DNA of 6,378 nt, taken from assembly GCA_009917805.1 (NCBI GenBank), contig RGES01000077.1, positions 1-6,378 on the forward strand, written 5' to 3'. A program made the translations under genes and the position numbers. Positions within the stretch are counted from its first letter, which is position 1. Every line of letters begins with the position of its first letter. Below are positions 1 through 4,323 of the stretch, piece after piece. The notes below the pieces were generated by a model. That model ran no database searches and was not told the origin of the DNA. It saw nothing but the letters and a program-made list of their open reading frames with translations. The stretch comes from Verrucomicrobiota bacterium (lineage in GTDB: Bacteria > Verrucomicrobiota > Verrucomicrobiia > Opitutales > UBA953).

Positions 1-356
1 AGGTCGAGCAGGGCGGACTCGATCGCGGTGACCGCGTGGATCGTCACGCGGAGGTCGAACGTCTGCAGGCCGCGGCCGCCGGCATCGCGGTCGGAGAAGG
101 CGGCGCTGACTTCGGCGAGCAGCTTCTCGTAGTCGGCGATCGGCTTGCCAAGGAGCAAAGGGGCGGCGTCTTCGACCGTCTGGCGGATCTTCTCGCCGCC
201 GGGGACTTCGCCGAGGCCGGTGCGTCCGGAGTTGTCGGTGATGAGGACGATGTTGCGCGTGAAGAAAGGCCCGTGCGCGCCGCTCAGGTTGAGCAGCATG
301 CTGTCATGGCCGGCGACCGGGACGACGCGGAGGGATTTGATCAGAGGGGAGGACAT
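1..356 (-). CDS. gudD: Glucarate dehydratase, N-terminal part (runs off window)
   Basis: Enolase-superfamily enzyme that dehydrates D-glucarate (and usually L-idarate) to 5-dehydro-4-deoxyglucarate, the first step of the pathway. The 118 readable codons begin MSSPLIKSLRVVPVAGHDSM and continue with NLSGAHGPFFTRNIV, GEVPGGEKIRQT and DRDAGGRGLQTFDLR, which match the E. coli GudD N-terminus, as I recall it, almost block for block with a 4-residue offset. Residues corresponding to the substrate-binding Asn27, His32 and Thr103 of E. coli GudD appear as N23, H28 and T99. Only the N-terminal capping domain is present; the barrel with the KxK and metal ligands lies beyond base 1. The ATG at 354-356 is chosen because the family's N-terminus starts there. 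It follows the transporter gene by 33 bp on the same strand and is probably the last or a late gene of the operon. The first ~15 codons of mRNA have no clear Shine-Dalgarno sequence ahead of them. Identification is very secure; the rest of the gene cannot be judged. Confidence 0.95.
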   Translation of the reverse strand, partial: MSSPLIKSLRVVPVAGHDSMLLNLSGAHGPFFTRNIVLITDNSGRTGLGEVPGGEKIRQTVEDAAPLLLGKPIADYEKLLAEVSAAFSDRDAGGRGLQTFDLRVTIHAVTAIESALLD

Positions 357-389
357 TGCTAAAGGGGGAGGGGTAGCGGTGGGGACGAA
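357..389 (-). other. Pyrimidine-rich spacer before gudD
   Basis: This 33-bp spacer between the transporter stop and the gudD start is almost purine-only on the plus strand, so the mRNA would be C/U-rich (for example CUACCCCUCCCCCUUU shortly before the AUG). No purine-rich Shine-Dalgarno sequence is visible. The nonamer GAGGGGTAG (plus strand, 368-376) also occurs at 4210-4218, just upstream of the first gene of the operon. Whether it acts in translation or is only compositional cannot be told from one window. Confidence 0.5.
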
Positions 390-1658
390 TCAGGCCTTGG
401 GCTTGGTGCGGGCGAGGAAGACCAAGCCAGCGGCGAGGATCGAGCTGACGGCTAGGCCGTAGAGGCCGCCCTGGATCGAGCCGGTGTGTTCCTTGAGCCA
501 GCCGAAGGTGTAGGGGGCCACGAACCCGCCGAGGTTGCCGAGGGAGTTGATCAGGGCGATGACCGCGGCGGCGATGCGTGCGTCGAGGTAGCCTTGCGGG
601 ATCGGCCAGAAGAGGGAGGAGGCCGACTTGAAGCCCAGCGCGGCGAAGCAGATCGCCACGAACGCGAAGATCGGGCCGCCAACGGTGGCGAGGAACATGC
701 CGAGTCCGGCGATCAGCAACGCACCCGAGACCCAGGCTTGCTGGTTTTTGACCCTGGCGGCGCCGGCGGCGGCCAGGTACATGCCCGCGATCGAGATCAG
801 CCAAGGCAGCGAATTCAGGCAGCCGACCTGCATGTCGGACAGCTTGCCCATCGAACGGATGATGGTCGGCAGCCAGAACGTCGCGGCATAGATCGTCAGC
901 TGGATGGCGAAGTAGACGACGCAGAACAGGATGATCTGAGGGTCGCCTAGCAGGCGCCACACGCTGGGGCGATCGGAGCGGTTCGCGGCGGCGGCTTCCG
1001 CTTCGAGGGTCGAGGCCAGCGCCTGCCGCTCGTCGTCGCTGAGCCAGCGAGCCTCCTGCGGCAGCGAATCGAGCCAGCGCCAGGTGAACGCCGCGAGGAC
1101 GACCGAGAAGGCGCCTTCGGCGAAGATCATGAACTGCCAGCCCTTGAGCCCGTAAGGTTGGAACTGCAGCAGGTAGCCGGAGAGCGGTCCGGAGATGACG
1201 GAGGCGATGGCGGAACCGCTGAGGAAGATCGCGATGGCCTTGCCGCGGTCGGCCGAAGGCAGCCAGCGCGTGAGGTAGTAGATGACGCCGGGGAAGAAGC
1301 CGGCTTCGGCCGCGCCGAGCAGGAAGCGCAGCCAGTAGAACTCGTGCGCCGTGGTCACGAATGCCATGCAGGCCGCCATGGCGCCCCAGAGCAGGGCGAT
1401 GATGGCGAGCCAGCGGCGGGCCCCGATGCGCTGCAGGATCAGGTTGGAAGGGACTTCGAAGACCGCGTAGCCGATGAAGAACAGGCCGGCGCCGAGGCCG
1501 AAGGCTTCGTCGTTGAGGCCGAGGTCGGTATGCAGCTGCTCCTTGATGAAGCTGATGTTCACCCGGTCGACGTAGTTCACGATGAACATCACGACGAACA
1601 GCGGCAGCACGCGCCACTTCACCTTGGAGACCGCGGACTGGAGCTCGGTGCCGTGCAT
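390..1658 (-). CDS. MFS organic-acid transporter (ACS family, probable glucarate/aldarate uptake)
   Basis: A 422-residue inner-membrane permease of the Major Facilitator Superfamily, most like the anion:cation symporter (ACS) family. About 12 hydrophobic segments are visible: roughly 15-33, 53-74, 82-102, 108-131, 140-165 and 174-196, a hydrophilic central loop (197-238, with PQEARWLSDDER), then six more ending near 416. Family signatures include NYVDRVNISF at 28-37 (the TM1 Asp-Arg pair), the loop PSNLILQRIGARR at 70-82, and GAAEAGFFPGVIYYLTRW at 115-132. These resemble the TtuB/RhmT-type tartrate and sugar-acid transporters more than classical E. coli GudP. By context it should import D-glucarate or a related aldarate, probably with protons; substrate is inferred, not read. 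It starts 6 bp after the kdgD stop, so the two are likely translationally linked. The only weak ribosome-binding candidate (AAGTAAG) overlaps the kdgD stop codon. Full length for the family. Confidence 0.95.
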   Translation of the reverse strand: MHGTELQSAVSKVKWRVLPLFVVMFIVNYVDRVNISFIKEQLHTDLGLNDEAFGLGAGLFFIGYAVFEVPSNLILQRIGARRWLAIIALLWGAMAACMAFVTTAHEFYWLRFLLGAAEAGFFPGVIYYLTRWLPSADRGKAIAIFLSGSAIASVISGPLSGYLLQFQPYGLKGWQFMIFAEGAFSVVLAAFTWRWLDSLPQEARWLSDDERQALASTLEAEAAAANRSDRPSVWRLLGDPQIILFCVVYFAIQLTIYAATFWLPTIIRSMGKLSDMQVGCLNSLPWLISIAGMYLAAAGAARVKNQQAWVSGALLIAGLGMFLATVGGPIFAFVAICFAALGFKSASSLFWPIPQGYLDARIAAAVIALINSLGNLGGFVAPYTFGWLKEHTGSIQGGLYGLAVSSILAAGLVFLARTKPKA

Positions 1659-1664
1659 GGCGGC

Positions 1665-2576
1665 TTACTTGACGCCCGCCTTGGCGATGAGCGCGGCGAG
1701 CTGTTCGGCTTCGGCCGGCTTGAGGTCGGTCAGGGGCGCCCTCACCGGACCCGCGCCATGACCGACGATCGTGGCGCCGGCCTTGATGATGCTGACGGCA
1801 TAGCCGGCGCTCTTGTTGCGGATCTCGAGGTAGGGCAGGAAGAAGGTGTCGAGCAGGCGGTTCTGCGTGGCGTGGTCGTCCTTCGCGACGGCGTGGTAGA
1901 AATCCATCGCGGTCTGCGGGATGAAGTTGAAGACGGCGGACGAGTAGACCGGCACGCCCATGGCCTTGTAGGCGGCGGCGTAGACTTCGGCGGTCGGCAG
2001 GCCGCCGAGGTAGCTGAAGCGCTCGCCCATGCGACGACGGATGGAGACCATCAGCTCGATGTCGCCGAAGCCGTCCTTATAGCCGATCAGGTTCGGGTTG
2101 GCGGCGGCGAGCTTCTCGAGGTGGTGCGGCTGGAGGCGGCAGACGTTACGGTTGTAGACGACGACGCCGATCTTGACCGACTTGCAGACCTGGTCGACGT
2201 GCGCGGCCACGCCGTCCTGGTTGGTCTCGGTGAGGTAATGGGGCAGGAGCAGGATGCCCTTGGCGCCGAGGCGTTCGGCTTCCTGGGCGTATTGGATGGC
2301 CACACGCGTCGGGCCGCCGGCGCCGGCAAGGATCGGCACCAGGCCGTCGCAGGTGTCGACCGCGGTCTTGATCACGGAGGAGTATTCCTTGGGTTCGAGG
2401 GAGAAGAATTCGCCCGTGCCGCCGGCGGCGAAGAGCGCGGTGGCGCCATAGGGTGCGAGCCACTGGAGTCGCTTGGCGTAACCGGCGGCATCGAAATCAC
2501 CGTTCGCCTTGAAGTCGGTGATCGGGAAGGAGAGCAGTCCGGACGAGAGGACCTTCTGGAGTTCGAGGGGGGACAT
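1665..2576 (-). CDS. kdgD: 5-dehydro-4-deoxyglucarate dehydratase (decarboxylating)
   Basis: A 303-residue cytosolic member of the DHDPS/N-acetylneuraminate lyase (DapA) superfamily. It converts 5-dehydro-4-deoxy-D-glucarate to 2,5-dioxopentanoate, water and CO2 through a Schiff-base lysine. The sequence matches Pseudomonas KdgD from end to end as I recall it: GLLSFPITDF near the N-terminus, FAAGGTGEFFSL (49-60, the substrate carboxylate loop, corresponding to the GTTGE motif of the superfamily), ILLLPHYLTE (108-117), VVVYNRNVCRL (138-148, catalytic Tyr141), LIGYKDGFGDIELM (163-176, Schiff-base Lys167), YLGGLPTAEVYAAAYKA and VYSSAVFNF. Length is normal and no key residue is missing. The start is fixed by the conserved MSPLELQKVLSSGLLSFP opening. 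It lies 38 bp after the dehydrogenase gene and 6 bp before the transporter gene. The neighbouring GudD and semialdehyde dehydrogenase are exactly its upstream and downstream partners, which rules out a lysine-biosynthesis DapA role. Confidence 0.97.
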   Translation of the reverse strand: MSPLELQKVLSSGLLSFPITDFKANGDFDAAGYAKRLQWLAPYGATALFAAGGTGEFFSLEPKEYSSVIKTAVDTCDGLVPILAGAGGPTRVAIQYAQEAERLGAKGILLLPHYLTETNQDGVAAHVDQVCKSVKIGVVVYNRNVCRLQPHHLEKLAAANPNLIGYKDGFGDIELMVSIRRRMGERFSYLGGLPTAEVYAAAYKAMGVPVYSSAVFNFIPQTAMDFYHAVAKDDHATQNRLLDTFFLPYLEIRNKSAGYAVSIIKAGATIVGHGAGPVRAPLTDLKPAEAEQLAALIAKAGVK

Positions 2577-2583
2577 GGATGGA

Positions 2584-2611
2584 AGCGGTAAGCGGTAAGC
2601 GGTTGGCGGTT
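2584..2611. repeat. Heptamer tandem repeat in intergenic spacer
   Basis: Four consecutive 7-bp units fill most of the 38-bp gap between the dehydrogenase stop and the kdgD start: AGCGGTA (2584-2590), AGCGGTA (2591-2597), AGCGGTT (2598-2604) and GGCGGTT (2605-2611). On the mRNA strand they read as ACCGCTT-like units ending about 8 nt before the kdgD ATG, in the place where a Shine-Dalgarno sequence would normally sit. The last units are degenerate. It could be a slippage-prone microsatellite or a family-wide intergenic repeat; the window shows only this one array. Confidence 0.8.
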
Positions 2612-2614
2612 AGG

Positions 2615-4204
2615 TCAGAGGGCGGCGGTGGAGCGGGTGCCGTTGACGAGGCGGGAGAGGCCGAGCGGGTTGGCGTTCTGGAGTTCGGAGGGCAGGGCGG
2701 CGTCCGGATAATTCTGGAAGCAGACCAGGCGCGTGAAGCGGTAGATGGCGTTGGAGCCGACGGAAGTCGTGCGGCCGTCGGAGAGGGACGGGTAAGGGCC
2801 GCCGTGCACGATGGCATGCGAGACTTCCACGCCGGTGGGGAAGCCGTTGACGACCACGCGTCCAGCGACGGCTTCGAGGCGAGCGATGAGCGTGGCGTGC
2901 TGGGCGAGCTCGGCGTCGGTGCCGTGGACGGTCGCGGTGAGGTTGCCATGGAGGGCGCCGAGGACGGCGTCGACCTCGCGTTGGTCGGCGCACCAGATGA
3001 CGAGCGAGCTCGGTCCGAAGATTTCTTCCTGCAGTGAGGCGTCGGCGACGAAGGTCTTGGCTTCGGTGGCGAAGAGCGTGGCGACCGCCCGGTTCGGCAG
3101 ACCGCTCGACTTGCCTTGGGCGAGCACCTTGACGCCGGCTTGGGCGGCGCGGGCGGTCAGGCCTTTCTGGTAGGCCTGATGGATACCGGCGGTGAGCATG
3201 ACGCCGTCGGCGCAGTCTGTGAAGAGCGCGGACAGCTTGTTGACGAAAGATTCGGCGGCGGCGGAACGGGTCAGGACGATCAGCCCGGGCTGGGTGCAGA
3301 ACTGGCCGACGCCGAGCGTGCACGAACCGAGCAGGCCGGTCGCGATGGCTTCGCCGCGGGCGGCGAGCGCGCCTTCGAGGAGGACGACCGGATTGACGCT
3401 GCTCATCTCGGCGTAGACCGGAATCGGGGTCGGGCGGGCGGCGGCAGTGTCCATGAGCGCACGGCCGCCGACACGGGAGCCGGTGAAGCCGATGGCGCGC
3501 AGGGCAGGGTGCTTGGCGACCTGCTGGCCGATGACGCGACCTTCGCCCATGAGGAGCGAGAAAGTGCCTTCAGGGAGTCCGTTGGCCTTCACGGCCTCGA
3601 CGATGAGCCCGCCCATGATCGCGGCGGTGCCGACGTGCGCGTGGTGGGCCATCACGATGACCGGGCAGCCTGCGGCGAACGCGGAAGCGGTGTCGCCGCC
3701 GGCGACGGAGTAAGCGAACGGGAAATTGCTCGCGCAGAAGACGGCGACGGGGCCGATCGGGCGGAGCAGCGAACGGTGGTCCGGCTTCGGCAGCGGCTTA
3801 CGGTCCGGGTTGGCGGTCTCGATGCGGGCGTCGATCCAGTCGCCTTTCTCGACGAGGTCGGCGAAGAGGCGCAGCTGGCCCATCGTGCGGCCGATCTCAC
3901 CTTGGCAGCGGGCCTCGGGCAAGCCGGTCTCCTGCGTTGCGCGGGCGACGAGGGCGGGCGTGGCGGCTTCGATGCGAGTGGCAATGTCGCGGAGGAAGAC
4001 AGCCTTCTGCTTGCCGGAGAGCGCGGCGAGGGCGGGCGTGGCCGAGGCGGCCAGGTCGCAGGCTTTTGCGGCCTCGGCGGGGGTGGCCGGGAAGAAGTCC
4101 GGCTCAAGGGCGGTCGCCGTGGCGGGGTTGATGGCTCGGTAGGGGGCGGCGGTGGACTGGCCGCGCGCGAAACCGATGAAAGAATGGCCGAGGGAGGACG
4201 ACAT
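2615..4204 (-). CDS. Alpha-ketoglutarate semialdehyde dehydrogenase (2,5-dioxopentanoate dehydrogenase)
   Basis: A 529-residue NAD(P)-dependent aldehyde dehydrogenase that would oxidise 2,5-dioxopentanoate to 2-oxoglutarate, the last step of the glucarate route. Visible motifs: FCASNFPFAYSVAGGDTASA (156-175, with catalytic Asn160), FTGSRVGGRAL (240-250), the general base Glu266 in YAEMSSVNP, the nucleophile Cys303 in GQFCTQPG, and EEIFGPSSLV (393-402). The long N-terminal part and the GGDTASA and AHHAH segments are typical of the KGSADH branch (about 510-530 residues) rather than of ALDH2-type enzymes. Met185 occupies the place of the usual cofactor-binding Lys (VxVKAH in relatives). The open frame extends 14 codons further up (to 4246), but MSSSLGHSFIGF at 4204 fits the family N-terminus, and the extension is proline-rich leader sequence. 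This is the first gene of the operon, followed by kdgD after 38 bp. The enzyme class is secure; substrate follows from subfamily and context. Confidence 0.93.
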   Translation of the reverse strand: MSSSLGHSFIGFARGQSTAAPYRAINPATATALEPDFFPATPAEAAKACDLAASATPALAALSGKQKAVFLRDIATRIEAATPALVARATQETGLPEARCQGEIGRTMGQLRLFADLVEKGDWIDARIETANPDRKPLPKPDHRSLLRPIGPVAVFCASNFPFAYSVAGGDTASAFAAGCPVIVMAHHAHVGTAAIMGGLIVEAVKANGLPEGTFSLLMGEGRVIGQQVAKHPALRAIGFTGSRVGGRALMDTAAARPTPIPVYAEMSSVNPVVLLEGALAARGEAIATGLLGSCTLGVGQFCTQPGLIVLTRSAAAESFVNKLSALFTDCADGVMLTAGIHQAYQKGLTARAAQAGVKVLAQGKSSGLPNRAVATLFATEAKTFVADASLQEEIFGPSSLVIWCADQREVDAVLGALHGNLTATVHGTDAELAQHATLIARLEAVAGRVVVNGFPTGVEVSHAIVHGGPYPSLSDGRTTSVGSNAIYRFTRLVCFQNYPDAALPSELQNANPLGLSRLVNGTRSTAAL

Positions 4205-4211
4205 GGAGAGA

Positions 4212-4236
4212 GGGGTAGGGTTAGGGTACGGCGGGG
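4212..4236 (+). other. G-run motif with G-quadruplex potential (telomere-like)
   Basis: Four G-runs lie at 4212-4215, 4218-4220, 4224-4226 and 4233-4236, with loops TA, TTA and TACGGC. This satisfies the usual G3+N1-7 quadruplex pattern, and the middle part resembles a telomere repeat (GGGTTAGGG). It sits 8 bp upstream of the operon's first start codon. The G-rich strand is the template for the operon, so the operon mRNA itself would carry the C-rich complement. Folding is a prediction from the pattern; in a GC-rich genome such runs can arise by composition. Confidence 0.45.
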
Positions 4237-4250
4237 CCGGAGGCAAACAA
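4223..4250 (-). promoter_or_regulatory. Weak candidate sigma70-like promoter for the glucarate operon
   Basis: Reading the minus strand, TTGTTT (4250-4245) and TACCCT (4228-4223) are separated by 16 bp. They match the -35 and -10 consensus at 3 positions each, including TTG and the T, A and final T of the -10 box. Transcription would start about 12 nt before the ATG at 4204, giving a very short leader. The A/T patch around 4245-4254 is the least GC-rich part of the gap. This is only a guess from spacing; the consensus for this organism is unknown. Confidence 0.2.
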
Positions 4251-4323
4251 GATAGGCCGTCGGTTCGGGTTGCAGGCCTTGGTCGGCATGCTTGGCTGGA
4301 GTTAGGCCCGACCCCGGCCGCTT

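Larger units (their letters stand above)
4205..4323. promoter_or_regulatory. Divergent intergenic region between the glucarate operon and the propeller/hydrolase gene
   Basis: This 119-bp gap must hold the promoter of the minus-strand operon unless transcription enters from elsewhere, and possibly the promoter of the plus-strand gene as well. No regulator gene lies in the window, and no operator with a convincing dyad is visible; the inverted repeats present have only 5-6 bp arms and long loops. Neither start has a purine-rich Shine-Dalgarno sequence: the operon side reads CCCTACCCCTCTCC before its ATG, and the plus-strand side reads CCCGACCCCGGCCGCTT before its ATG. Confidence 0.6.

Noticed and set aside
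346..384. Second G-quadruplex candidate upstream of gudD
   Set aside because: Only three G-runs (364-368, 370-373, 381-384) have short loops; the fourth (346-349) is separated by 14 nt, outside the usual pattern.
1158..2591. Long plus-strand open frame (477 codons) opposite the transporter and kdgD genes
   Set aside because: It is antisense to two secure genes and crosses their boundary. Its translation is rich in Glu, Asp, Gly and Arg with no recognisable motif, as expected for the reverse frame of GC-rich codons.
4205..4246. N-terminal extension of the dehydrogenase to an upstream ATG at 4246
   Set aside because: The extra 14 residues (MPPAPPYPNPTPLS) are proline-rich translation of the C-rich leader, and the family N-terminus fits the ATG at 4204.
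3116..4255. Plus-strand open frame (379 codons) opposite the dehydrogenase
   Set aside because: Low-complexity Gly/Glu/Arg composition and complete overlap with a clearly conserved ALDH; open only because of strong GC bias at third positions.
4254..4313. Possible operators: AGGCC/GGCCT (4254-4258, 4275-4279) and GGTCGG/CCGACC (4281-4286, 4308-4313) inverted repeats
   Set aside because: Arms of only 5-6 bp with 16- and 21-nt loops are expected by chance in such GC-rich DNA, and no regulator is nearby to support them.
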